DNA from: CAYVAP01 sp964343195
Lineage (GTDB): Bacteria; Bacteroidota; Bacteroidia; J057
DNA: 64,000 nt
NCBI GenBank assembly: GCA_964343195.1
Contig: CAYFIR010000008.1
Location: 65,697-129,696 of the forward strand
Reading direction: 5' to 3'
Part shown: in pieces, positions 51,973 through 60,786 of the stretch
Layout of the letters: every line of letters starts with the position of its first letter
How positions within the stretch are numbered: position 1 is the stretch's first letter
The notes under the pieces: generated by a model
Database searches by the model: none
The model's input: only the letters and a program-made list of their open reading frames with translations
What the model was told of the DNA's origin: nothing
Translations under genes and position numbers: made by a program

Positions 51973-53013
51973 TCAAGAATAGCTCTTTACCGTATCGATG
52001 AACGCTTTTGCGTGATCTACCGGGATATTGGGCAGGATGCCGTGGCCCAGGTTGGCGATGTAGCGGTCCTTACCAAATGCAGCCAGCATCTCCTTCGTCG
52101 TGCGCTCGATCTCGGGAATCGGCGACAGCAGTCGGCTGGGGTCAAAGTTGCCTTGCAGAGTCACGTTGGGACCAGCGAGTTGGCGCGCCACCTCAGGGCG
52201 GGTGTGCCAGTCGATGCCCAGAGCAGCGGCACCGGTCGCAGCCAGCTTATCGAGAGCGAACCAGCAGCCTTTGGCGAAGGCAATCACGGGCACCTCCTCC
52301 TTCAGGGCCTCTACGATTTTGCGGATGTAGGGCAGCGAAAAGACCTCGTAATCCGCCGGAGAAAGTAATCCGCCCCACGAATCAAATACCTGCAACGCAT
52401 CGGCACCAGCCCGGACCTGTCCACGGAGGTAAGTGATGGTGGTATCGGTGATTTTGTCCAGCAGGGCCTTGGCTGCCTCAGGCTGGGTGAAACAGAATTC
52501 CTTGGCTTTGGAGAAGTTCTTGCTCCCCTGTCCTTCGACCATGTAGCACAAAATCGTCCAGGGTGAACCCGCAAAGCCGATCAGCGGAACGCGACCATCC
52601 AGGGTCTTTTTCGTCAGTTCCAGCGCGTCATACACATAGTGCAGGCGGTCGTCCACGTCCGGAGTAGGAATTTCAGCGACCTGCTCGGCAGTCTGTACGG
52701 TGCGGGGCAAACGAGGCCCTTCACCGGGGTTCATGGTTACCTCGAAGTCCAGCGCCTGTGGGATGACCAGAATGTCAGAGAAAATGATCGCAGCATCAAC
52801 GCCCACCTGATCGACGGGCATCACCGTGATCTCTGTGGCCAGTTCGGGATTTTCTACCCGCTCAAAGAAACTGTATTTGGCGCGGAGCTTCATGTAGTCG
52901 GGCAGGTAGCGTCCCGCCTGACGCATCATCCACACGGGAGGGCGCTCTACAGATTCGCCGCGTAGGGCGCGAAGGAACAGGTCATTTTTTATTATTGTCT
53001 TGGTATTACTCAT
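51973..53013 (-). CDS. hemE: Uroporphyrinogen decarboxylase
   Basis: 346 residues. RPPVWMMRQAGRYLPDYMKLRA (about 23-44, in parts) holds the Arg and Asp residues that bind the substrate carboxyls, and IIFSDILVIPQALDFEV, GFAGSPWTILCYM, QVFDSWGG and QGNFDP are all family signatures. It decarboxylates the four acetates of uroporphyrinogen III to coproporphyrinogen III in the cytoplasm. It is 8 bp after hemD and presumably cotranscribed. Complete. Confidence 0.97.
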   Translation of the reverse strand: MSNTKTIIKNDLFLRALRGESVERPPVWMMRQAGRYLPDYMKLRAKYSFFERVENPELATEITVMPVDQVGVDAAIIFSDILVIPQALDFEVTMNPGEGPRLPRTVQTAEQVAEIPTPDVDDRLHYVYDALELTKKTLDGRVPLIGFAGSPWTILCYMVEGQGSKNFSKAKEFCFTQPEAAKALLDKITDTTITYLRGQVRAGADALQVFDSWGGLLSPADYEVFSLPYIRKIVEALKEEVPVIAFAKGCWFALDKLAATGAAALGIDWHTRPEVARQLAGPNVTLQGNFDPSRLLSPIPEIERTTKEMLAAFGKDRYIANLGHGILPNIPVDHAKAFIDTVKSYS

Positions 53014-53021
53014 AGATGGGT

Positions 53022-53684
53022 CTATTGTTGATCTGCAATAAAGGTCAGTAAAGCCTCCACTGTGGGTTCTGAAGGGAAACTCGCCTGTTGACCGGTATGT
53101 TTTTCAAAGGCAGCGGCCGTGGTGGGGCCTATGGCAAATGCCTGGGCTTGCTCGGGCCAGGGCTGATGGTACAGGGCAGCCTCCACACCCCTGGGACTAA
53201 AAAAAAGAACTGCTGCAAAAGCCGCCATCTCTGCTTTCAGCGGCCGCTGAATGGTGCGGTACACCTGGTATTTGTCGAGTTGCCTCCCTGCGGCTCGCAA
53301 CGCCTCGGGCAGCTCCTCTCGGTGGACTTCGCCACAAAAAAACGCGATACGCTGCCAGCCTAGTGCCAGCACTTTCCCCGCCAAATCAGCTGCGTTCGTC
53401 CCTTCGCTCACTACCTTCAGCCCGGCTTCGCGGACCCTGGCGGCCGTTTTGGGGCCTACCACCGCCACCGCATGACCACTATCGCCTACCGGCAACAATC
53501 CCTCCATCGCTTCCAACGCCCGCTGACTGGTAAACACCCAGCCGTCATAGCTCTTCGCAAGCGCCTTCTCCGCCTTTTCTCCTAAATACTCCACCTCCAG
53601 CACCGACTCACACGCCACCTCCAGTCCCAGATCCTGGGCTAGCTGCTGCTGAGCGGGGGTAAGGATTTTGGTGGATAGGAGCAT
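53022..53684 (-). CDS. hemD: Uroporphyrinogen-III synthase
   Basis: 220 residues. The fold is recognisable from GWVFTSQRALEAME, VVGPKTAARVREAG, IAFFCGEVHREELPEALRAAG and VLFFSPRGVEAAL, then IGPTTAAAFEKH near the end; HemD is poorly conserved in sequence, so position supports the call. It closes the hydroxymethylbilane from HemC with inversion of ring D. It lies 8 bp ahead of hemE. The 512-bp gap to hemC, upstream, contains a repeat copy. Confidence 0.9.
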   Translation of the reverse strand: MLLSTKILTPAQQQLAQDLGLEVACESVLEVEYLGEKAEKALAKSYDGWVFTSQRALEAMEGLLPVGDSGHAVAVVGPKTAARVREAGLKVVSEGTNAADLAGKVLALGWQRIAFFCGEVHREELPEALRAAGRQLDKYQVYRTIQRPLKAEMAAFAAVLFFSPRGVEAALYHQPWPEQAQAFAIGPTTAAAFEKHTGQQASFPSEPTVEALLTFIADQQ

Positions 53685-54196
53685 AGAAAATCGTCAGTTT
53701 CGAGTTTAAAGTGGAAAGTTAAAAGTTGCACTATACTGATAGTCAATTACTTAGTCGTTTTGCTGTGATTGGCTTGAACGCTCTTTAACTGGTTAAATTC
53801 TGAATCCGAGGTCAGTGAGTTTTTTAGTGATGAAACCGTAGCTACACTACTTTGATAATCTGCTGATAATCAGCCAACTAACTTTTAACCCTGAACTTAA
53901 TAACCCGAAACTCACGTTAGAAAAAGAGGTCAGAGGGGTACTAGTGGAATAAGTTCGAAGTTTCCCGCTTCGCGGGATTTCGCTGTGCTCAACAGAGTCA
54001 AGCGTTCGTAGTTTAAAGTGCTACTGGTCAGCAATTTGCCCAACTATTAATTGGTTCATTACTTCGTTCCGAATGCACTAGCGTAGCCAAAACAGGTTTA
54101 CAAAATCTTCGCATCTTCTCTTGCTTCTGACTTCTGACAACATAGTGGTCTGACAGTGCAGACAGCCTGTCCCGAGCATCGGGAGTCTCTCTCCTC
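53685..54196. other. 512-bp gap inside the hem cluster
   Basis: No gene found. It contains repeat copy C (54077-54165), a small CCCGCTTCGCGGGAT hairpin at 53964-53978 (the same 15 bases occur at 63911-63925) and AACTTT-rich spacers. A 62-codon minus-strand frame (54028-54216) coincides with the repeat and is not believed. hemC and hemD may thus be separate transcripts. Confidence 0.55.
54077..54165 (-). repeat. Dispersed intergenic repeat, copy C
   Basis: On the minus strand it reads CTGTCAGACCACTATGTTGT, CAGAAGTCAGAA, an A/G-rich stretch, then TTTGTAAACCTGTTTTGGC and TACGCTAGT, the order seen in copy B (34711-34824). Copy A shares the first half best. Confidence 0.75.
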
Positions 54197-55120
54197 TCAC
54201 AGCGCCGAAATCTCATTCCGAATGGCCTCCATAATTTCTTTCCCTCCCCTACTCAGGGCTTCTTCTGCCCATTTTCGCCCCAGGTTAACAGGAGCGGCTG
54301 AAGGCAAATTCCCCTCTCGTTCCAGATAAAGTCGTTGCTGCCCATCGGGTGTTAGCAGCACCCCTCGAAAGTTCACCCGGTCGCCTTCCACGACGGCATG
54401 TGCCCCGATCGGGGCGGTACACCCTCCCTCCAGCGTGCGGAGAAAAGTTCGTTCGATTTGGGCGGCGGCCATTGTGGGACTGTGATTCAGGGCTGCAAGT
54501 GCTTCAATTGCCTCCGCATCGCCTTCCCGGCAGACAATTCCCACAATCCCCTGGGACGGAGCCGGAATCATCCAGTCGAGTACCACATGCTCAGCGGGCA
54601 ATTTTTCGATACGGGCCAATCCAGCCTGGGCAAAGATCGCTCCCTGCCAGGGGTTATCGGCCAGCTTTTGCAGGCGGGTGTTGACATTGCCACGCAGTCC
54701 CGTCAGTTCGTGGGCTGGGTAGCGATGCCGCCATTGCGCCCGACGGCGCAGGCTGCCAGTCGCTATGACGGCTGTATTCTCTTCGAGAAAAGCAGTATCT
54801 CCTTTATGTACCAGCACGTCATGCACCAGTCCTCGTGGCAGGACTGCGGCCAACACAAGACCCGTTGGCAGTTGAGTCGGCACGTCCTTGAGCGAATGCA
54901 CCGCCAAGTCGATTTCCTCAGCAAATAGCGCATCATCCAGGGCTTTGGTAAAAATCCCCGTGATGCCCATGCGGTGCAATGGGTCCTTCAGGTTGGTGTC
55001 TCCGCTAGACTGGATGTGTACCAGTTTGGCGGAGTGTGTATGTTCATGCAAGAGGTTCTGCACCGTATGCGCCTGCCATAAGGCCAGTTCGCTGCTACGG
55101 GTGCCAATGCGAAAATTCAT
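54197..55120 (-). CDS. hemC: Porphobilinogen deaminase (hydroxymethylbilane synthase)
   Basis: 307 residues. IGTRSSELALWQAHTV at the N-terminus, ATGSLRRRAQWRHRYP in the middle and GGCTAPIGAHAVVEG, where the Cys carries the dipyrromethane cofactor, are diagnostic. It joins four porphobilinogens into hydroxymethylbilane. Start ATG at 55120. It follows hemA by 84 bp on the same strand. hemB is not in the window. Confidence 0.97.
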   Translation of the reverse strand: MNFRIGTRSSELALWQAHTVQNLLHEHTHSAKLVHIQSSGDTNLKDPLHRMGITGIFTKALDDALFAEEIDLAVHSLKDVPTQLPTGLVLAAVLPRGLVHDVLVHKGDTAFLEENTAVIATGSLRRRAQWRHRYPAHELTGLRGNVNTRLQKLADNPWQGAIFAQAGLARIEKLPAEHVVLDWMIPAPSQGIVGIVCREGDAEAIEALAALNHSPTMAAAQIERTFLRTLEGGCTAPIGAHAVVEGDRVNFRGVLLTPDGQQRLYLEREGNLPSAAPVNLGRKWAEEALSRGGKEIMEAIRNEISAL

Positions 55121-55204
55121 ATTCAGTGCTCAGGGTTCGGTGATCACGGGTTCGAAAACAGGAGATCCCCATCAGAAACCAGCTTTTGACGTTTTGACCT
55201 TTCT

Positions 55205-56455
55205 CTATGCCAGTTTTTTTAGGTCAAAAATCTCCTGGATAGTGTCCAAATCAGCGCTGTCGCGGTTGGTATTGAGGTACTTGGCGAAACGATTCGTGAT
55301 TTTCTGCACCATGCGCTGGCCAAGTAACTCCAGTTGTTCGGGATCAGCATCCGGGTTCTTTTTGGCCATGGTGGACAGCTCGCGGCGATGTATTTCGCTC
55401 AACTCATCCTTGAGAGCCTGTAGAATGGGAGCAAACTTGCGCTTTTCCACCCATTGATAGAAGGCTTCCTGGCCCTGTTGTACCATGGCCTCAGCGGCGG
55501 GTACTTCGGCACTGCGCTTTTCAATGGCAGACTGGGTCAGGTCGATCAACTCGTCGATGTGCATCACCTGGCAGCCGGGCTGCTCCTCGATGGACTGGTC
55601 CACATTACGCGGAACAGAGAGGTCGATGAAGAGCGTTTTGCCAGCGTTTGCAGGCAGGTGCTCAGCCCTCACCGTAGGAGAATCCGCACCGGTAGCGACG
55701 ATCACTACATGAGATTCTGCTATTCCTTCACGAAGATCTGAAAGAGGCAAAATGGGCAGATTGTGCTTTTCTGCGAGGGGAGCGGCTTTTTCCGGGCTGC
55801 GATTCATCAGGGTGACGTGCCCGTCGGGCAGGTGCTTGATGAGGTTGTCACAGGTCGCCCGACCGATATCCCCGGTTCCCACCAGGAGAACTTCGATATT
55901 TTTGAGGGTAGGTAGATGCTGCTTGATGTACTGCACGGCGGCAAATGATACCGAAGCCGCTCCAGAGCTAAGCTCGGTCTCGTTCTTCACCTGGCGAGAA
56001 ACTTCGACAGCTACGTTTACCAGGCGTTCCAGGAATGCATTGGTAGTGCCAAGGGATTTACTCAGGTCAAATGCACGCTTCACCTGACCGATGATCTGAA
56101 AATCCCCCAGGATTTTGCTCTCCAGTCCGGCTCCTACCCGCAGCAAATGCTCAACGGCCTGCTCGTTTTGCCTGACAAATCCGATCTCCTGCCAGTTGGC
56201 AGCATCTCCATGGGTATGCTCACACAGGAGCTCTATCAGTTCATTTGCCTCAGAGGCAAACCCATATAATTCTGTTCGGTTACAGGTCGTCAGAACCATT
56301 ATTCCCTTTCCGCCCTGCTCACGGTATCGCATCAGCAGCGCCTCTATTTGGGATTCACTCAGGCTAAACTGTTCCCTGATCTCAAGGTCAGCCTTTTGAT
56401 AGCTGATCCCGATGGCCCAAAAATTTCCTACGTATCCAAATAATGATTCAGACAT
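55205..56455 (-). CDS. hemA: Glutamyl-tRNA reductase
   Basis: 416 residues from the ATG at 56455; a longer open frame to 56599 adds 48 residues before the conserved WAIGISYQKADLEIREQF and is rejected. The catalytic Cys is in VLTTCNRTELYGF. The NADP-binding domain starts VLLVGTGDIGRATCDNL. The protein reduces glutamyl-tRNA to glutamate-1-semialdehyde, the first committed step of the C5 route to heme. Divergent from an AraC-type regulator; the 329 bp between them should hold both promoters. Confidence 0.96.
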   Translation of the reverse strand: MSESLFGYVGNFWAIGISYQKADLEIREQFSLSESQIEALLMRYREQGGKGIMVLTTCNRTELYGFASEANELIELLCEHTHGDAANWQEIGFVRQNEQAVEHLLRVGAGLESKILGDFQIIGQVKRAFDLSKSLGTTNAFLERLVNVAVEVSRQVKNETELSSGAASVSFAAVQYIKQHLPTLKNIEVLLVGTGDIGRATCDNLIKHLPDGHVTLMNRSPEKAAPLAEKHNLPILPLSDLREGIAESHVVIVATGADSPTVRAEHLPANAGKTLFIDLSVPRNVDQSIEEQPGCQVMHIDELIDLTQSAIEKRSAEVPAAEAMVQQGQEAFYQWVEKRKFAPILQALKDELSEIHRRELSTMAKKNPDADPEQLELLGQRMVQKITNRFAKYLNTNRDSADLDTIQEIFDLKKLA

Positions 56456-56784
56456 GAATTTGCTCGTATGGTGGTAGTGCTCAGAATCGACTGCAAGTTG
56501 GAAGTTGCCACTTTTCCTCTGGATGACATTTCTCAACCCTGAACACGACTTTTTCATTAGATCGATCACATATACTTCCTGAGATATGTGGATTGCCAAA
56601 GATATTGCCGCTCAAAAGCAAAAAATAACTCAATTCGGAGAATAAATATCGCTAACCGATCCACCAGCCTATTTAGAACGATTCCAAATACCAAATACTG
56701 GCATTTTTGCCCAGAAGTGGCGAAAACCCGACATAACCTTCACTTTTTCGCGTTATTTTCTAAAAAAGTATCGACCTTTGTGAA
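56456..56784. other. Divergent promoter region hemA / AraC
   Basis: 329 bases separate the start of hemA (minus) from the AraC-type gene (plus). The hemA frame remains open for 48 codons in this region but is not believed coding. No clear operator was found; it probably contains the two promoters. Confidence 0.5.
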
Positions 56785-57702
56785 ATGAACAAGCCAGTCA
56801 GCCCCGTCTTTACCCCCCTCTCTGAAGAAAAAAATACCGTAAAAAGGGAACCGGATTTTCTGGCTCCAAATCAGGCGATATCGCTATATCGATGTCCATT
56901 TTCCTCTGAATCGGTCACACTTCAGGGTATGGTCCCAGCGGGTCTGATTCAGTTTTATCTCTGCCTCGAGGGAAGCATGAAATGGGTGTTTGGCGGAGGG
57001 AGGTACGAGCAGGAACTCGGGCCGGGCAAGATGTTTTTGATGTACAACCCCAAGCAATCTCTCAGTTTTGAACTGATTCATACTCCCCAGACTAAAGGGA
57101 TCAAACTCTTTACGACTGTAGAGCAACTTCATGAGCTTTTTCTTGAAGACAGTTCAGAGCTGACATTTCTTACCCGCGAAAACATCGATAAGAAATTTTA
57201 TTCTGAGAGGCCGCTTTCGCCGCTGCTAAAAATGGTCCTGGATCAGTTCTTTAATCCCAACCTGATCCCGAGCAACCGGAGGCTGTATTTTCAGGCCAAG
57301 ACCTTTGAACTATTGAGTTTGCTGTTCAATAAGGAGGAGAGTTCAGCCGAAGAAAACTGTCCCTTCCTGCTGGATGAGGCCAATGTGGAGAAAATCCGGC
57401 TCGCCAAGCGCATCGTCATTGAGCGCATGACCCACCCTCCCCAACTCAAGGAACTTGCCCGCGAGGTCGGCCTCAACGAATACCAGCTCAAGGCCGGCTT
57501 TAAAAACATCTATGGCAGTCCGGTCTTTCAGTTTCTGACGGATTACAAGATGGAGCACGCCCGAAAGCTCCTCGACAGTGGCAACTACAAGGTCAATGAA
57601 GTGGGGTTCATGGTCGGTTATTCCAATCCCAGCCATTTCATCGCAGCATTCAAGCGGAAGTTTGGCATTACTCCTAAAAAGTATAGCATGGCGTTGAAGT
57701 AG
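56785..57702 (+). CDS. AraC-family transcriptional regulator
   Basis: 305 residues. The C-terminal ~100 hold two helix-turn-helix motifs: PQLKELAREVGLNEYQLKAGFKN and KVNEVGFMVGYSNPSHFIAAFKRKFG, then TPKKY. The N-terminal part (VTLQGMVPAGLIQFYLCLEGS, LGPGKMFLMYNPKQSLSF) is a cupin-like sensor that differs from AraC's arabinose site. It is divergent from hemA, a typical arrangement for a local regulator, so control of heme synthesis is plausible but not shown. The ligand is unknown. Confidence 0.9.
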   Translation: MNKPVSPVFTPLSEEKNTVKREPDFLAPNQAISLYRCPFSSESVTLQGMVPAGLIQFYLCLEGSMKWVFGGGRYEQELGPGKMFLMYNPKQSLSFELIHTPQTKGIKLFTTVEQLHELFLEDSSELTFLTRENIDKKFYSERPLSPLLKMVLDQFFNPNLIPSNRRLYFQAKTFELLSLLFNKEESSAEENCPFLLDEANVEKIRLAKRIVIERMTHPPQLKELAREVGLNEYQLKAGFKNIYGSPVFQFLTDYKMEHARKLLDSGNYKVNEVGFMVGYSNPSHFIAAFKRKFGITPKKYSMALK

Positions 57703-57840
57703 GAGGAAGAGGTTGGGAGTTGGGAGTTAAAGTATGCATCTATCATTTGTCTGCAATCTCTTAGAGCTTCCTTATCTTCGCAGCATCAGGGCCCATTTTT
57801 AAACTCCCAACCACGAACTGTTTAACTTCGAAATATCCTC

Positions 57841-59115
57841 ATGCGCATCCTTCTTCTTTGCTCCAAAGCTCCCTGGCCGCCCAAAGACGGTGGAGCCCTG
57901 GCCATGCTGAACATGATCCGTGCATACCACAAGGCGGAGCATGAGGTGACGGTGCTGGCGATGAATACCCCCAAGCACTACCTCTACCTGAGGAGTTTGC
58001 CAGACCGTATCCAGCGACAGGCAGAGTTTTACACCGTAGATGTTGACACCAAAGTCCGGTTGATGGATGTGGTGGCCAATTTCCTTTTCAGCAAGAAATC
58101 CTACCATGTAGAGCGGTTTACATCGGGTGCTTTTCGCAACCAGCTGGAGTATATCCTGTCTCAGAAGAAGTTTGACGTCGTCCAGCTGGAGACGCTGTAC
58201 ATGACGCCTTACATACCGGCCATCAGGGAGCATGCTCCTGATGCACTGGTCTCTCTCCGTTCCCACAACATTGAACACGAAATATGGGCCCGGCGCGCTG
58301 AGAATGAGACCAATCCGATTAAAAAGTACGTTTTCACCGAGACGGCAGACCGCATCAAAACCTATGAGGAAAAAGAGGTGTATGGCCGCAATCCCTATGA
58401 TGTCCTGGTACCCATAACCGGGCGCGATGCGGGGATTTTTCGCAAGATGGGTTCTCGCACTCCCATGCACGTGTCTCCGGCTGGATTTGACCTGGAAAAC
58501 CTGGCTACAGAGGACGAAGACACGGAGAACGACGAGGAGTTGATCGAGCCCAAAAAGCCCATTGAGATGGAATATCCTTCGGTGGCTTACCTGGGGGCGA
58601 TGGACTGGGAGCCCAACCGTGAAGGCATGGACTGGTTTCTAAAGGAAGTGTGGCCCATCGTTTCGGCGTCTTTTCCCAACGTAAAATTCTATCTCGCAGG
58701 ACGTAGCATGCCGGATAAGTACTATCGCATGGCGGATAAGAGTGTCGAGGTCGTAGGGGAAGTTCCGGATGCAGCGGAGTTTTTGCGTTCCAAGGCAGTG
58801 GTGGTGGTACCCGTTCTCTCCGGGAGTGGGATGCGGGTCAAGATCATCGAAGGAATGGCCCATGGTCGCGCAGTGGTGGCTACCAATCTCGCAGCTGAAG
58901 GTATTGGTGTAACTCATGGAGACCAATTGTTCCTGGCTGATTCACCCTATGAGTTTGCTGAGTGCATCAAGGTCCTGATCGAACAGCGAGCTCTGTTTGA
59001 TGCCATCAGTGCCCGTGCATCAGAATTTATCCAGGCCAAATACGACAACGATAACATCATCCAGAAGCTGCTGGAGTTTTACCAGCAACACCTCAAGACT
59101 CCCGCCGGAGAATAG
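57841..59115 (+). CDS. GT4-like glycosyltransferase
   Basis: 424 residues of the GT-B fold. N-terminal RILLLCSKAPWPPKDGGALAML (about 2-23, in parts) is the acceptor-side glycine-rich loop. The C-terminal donor domain has AYLGAMDWEPNREGMDWFL and LSGSGMRVKIIEGMAHGRAVVATNLAAEGI, which carries the E-x7-E-like nucleotide-sugar site (EGMAHG). No membrane segment. Transfers a sugar from an activated donor; acceptor unknown. It stands alone, not in a polysaccharide cluster. Confidence 0.9.
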   Translation: MRILLLCSKAPWPPKDGGALAMLNMIRAYHKAEHEVTVLAMNTPKHYLYLRSLPDRIQRQAEFYTVDVDTKVRLMDVVANFLFSKKSYHVERFTSGAFRNQLEYILSQKKFDVVQLETLYMTPYIPAIREHAPDALVSLRSHNIEHEIWARRAENETNPIKKYVFTETADRIKTYEEKEVYGRNPYDVLVPITGRDAGIFRKMGSRTPMHVSPAGFDLENLATEDEDTENDEELIEPKKPIEMEYPSVAYLGAMDWEPNREGMDWFLKEVWPIVSASFPNVKFYLAGRSMPDKYYRMADKSVEVVGEVPDAAEFLRSKAVVVVPVLSGSGMRVKIIEGMAHGRAVVATNLAAEGIGVTHGDQLFLADSPYEFAECIKVLIEQRALFDAISARASEFIQAKYDNDNIIQKLLEFYQQHLKTPAGE

Positions 59116-59243
59116 AAAATGAGAGACGACATATCTGTCGCCTCTCTGCTTTCAGTGGTGGGGGAGGTCACCAAAAAGGGGGGTAGCAAATCGTCGTGAT
59201 CCGTAATACCAGCGAACTACAAATCCCGCTTTAATTTCGCCGC

Positions 59244-60668
59244 CTATCGAACCCAGATTCCGGATGAACGATTTCCCGCAGGGCTGCTAAGGTGGATGAT
59301 GTACAGCCCCTGAGGCCATTCGGCCACCTGAATTTCTTTTTCCAGAACTCCGTTTAGCTTCAGGCTTTCTTCCAGGACTATAGTTCCGTTGGTGGTCAAC
59401 ACCTTCAATATCGCGTCTCCTTCTCCCCTGATCTGAATCGTTGCCTGCGTAGTCGCGGGATTGGGATAAGCGCTGATGCTGATCGGATCATCGTCTGCAC
59501 TGACAGTCAACTCTTTGATTTCGCTAAAAGACTGGGTGCCATCCAGATCCACCTGACGCAGACGGTAATAAAACCGCTGATTGGGCTGAGCCGGTAATGA
59601 AGTATCCTTGAAGTGATAGCGTGAGATGGTAGAAGCATTTCCGGCAGCGTCCACCCTCCCTACCGGAGCGTATGTTTCACGGTCAAGTGAGCGCTCAATT
59701 TCGAAGAAATTGCTGTTTTGCTCAGAGGCAGTAGCCCAGGTAAGCAGGGCATCTTCACGGCTTTGAAGGACGTTGAAACTCAGCCATTCTACTGGAAAGC
59801 TGACTGAAGGAGCAGTTGTGTAAGTCAGGTTCATGGTCTGAACTCCCTGGCGGTTTGCAGTCACACTTTGAGCATTAAATCCGATAGCGCCCAGTTTCCC
59901 ATTAGAAGTTCCTTTGAAAATTTCGGTGACAATGTTGCTCCGCAAGGTCATACTCGGGGTGAGCATGTCATCAAAGAAGATTTGCAATTGCCCCACACCA
60001 GGATCCCAGAAAAAGCGGAGGAAATGGTCCTTATTGTCTTCTACGTCAGTGGTTAAGGCGACTGGCCCGACCACAGGCTTGGAAAAGTCGCCATCGACAT
60101 ATAGCGCAAGGTGATCCTGAGCGATATCCTGCGGGGTTCCATCATCGTGGGTATCAATTTCCAGAATCAGAGAGGGAGCGATATTGATCTCTGGACTGGC
60201 TCCGACGACCTGAATCGAACTCGTACTGATCCCACTTGGAGTCATTACCAGATAGACCCCCATTCCTCCCCGATCCTGGCTTCCGAGGTCAAGGCTAAAA
60301 GTGAGGTCAACTGTGTCCGTCAGGTCCATTTCATCATTCAGGACTATGAGACCGGTTTTATTGGAACCCGGGGTAGTAAGTCTATAGACTTCGTCACATC
60401 CGCTCATGCCAAAAAACTGCGCATCACCTACAAGGGTAAAGGATGCCGTGGAACCAGAAGTAACACAGCTACAATCAGAGTCGGCCATATCGACCCAGCC
60501 ATCCTGGTCATCATCAATTCCATTTGAGCAGTCTTCCTGATTGGAGAGCTCCATGAAGGTATAGATTCCGGCGAACAGGACCCCTATAGCAGCTCCTAAT
60601 GCGACACTCTTAATTGCCTGATATACACGCGCTTCCGGACGTGGACGTAAGCCTGGATTGGTTTTCAT
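59244..60668 (-). CDS. Lectin-like T9SS cargo
   Basis: 474 residues from the ATG at 60668, which gives a plausible N-terminal membrane/signal segment (KSVALGAAIGVLFAGIYTFM, about 20-39). Next is a Cys/Asp motif, CSNGIDDDQDGWVDMADSDC, of the type common in these secreted proteins. An L-type-lectin-like domain follows (SFTLVGDAQFFGMSG, GGMGVYLVMTP, LEIDTHDDGTPQD, DHLALYVDGD; about 70-270). After an FN3-like part the C-terminus is a type A sorting domain (AYPNPATTQATIQI, GLYIIHLSSPAG). Probably binds glycans at the surface. The next gene upstream on the same strand is the propeller kinase. Confidence 0.85.
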   Translation of the reverse strand: MKTNPGLRPRPEARVYQAIKSVALGAAIGVLFAGIYTFMELSNQEDCSNGIDDDQDGWVDMADSDCSCVTSGSTASFTLVGDAQFFGMSGCDEVYRLTTPGSNKTGLIVLNDEMDLTDTVDLTFSLDLGSQDRGGMGVYLVMTPSGISTSSIQVVGASPEINIAPSLILEIDTHDDGTPQDIAQDHLALYVDGDFSKPVVGPVALTTDVEDNKDHFLRFFWDPGVGQLQIFFDDMLTPSMTLRSNIVTEIFKGTSNGKLGAIGFNAQSVTANRQGVQTMNLTYTTAPSVSFPVEWLSFNVLQSREDALLTWATASEQNSNFFEIERSLDRETYAPVGRVDAAGNASTISRYHFKDTSLPAQPNQRFYYRLRQVDLDGTQSFSEIKELTVSADDDPISISAYPNPATTQATIQIRGEGDAILKVLTTNGTIVLEESLKLNGVLEKEIQVAEWPQGLYIIHLSSPAGNRSSGIWVR

Positions 60669-60786
60669 ATCTATGAGAATGAATTTTAACCCAAAGCTAT
60701 GGCTCAGGTTGCTGGGTCTTCGTCCCTCCATCCGGCATTACCTTACACCCGTTATATCTGGATAATTTTTGTACGAATTTCCGGTC

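Noticed and set aside
54028..54216. 62-codon minus-strand gene between hemD and hemC
   Set aside because: It lies on repeat copy C and has no family features.
56456..56599. N-terminal extension of HemA
   Set aside because: The 48 extra residues precede the conserved start of the family and look noncoding.
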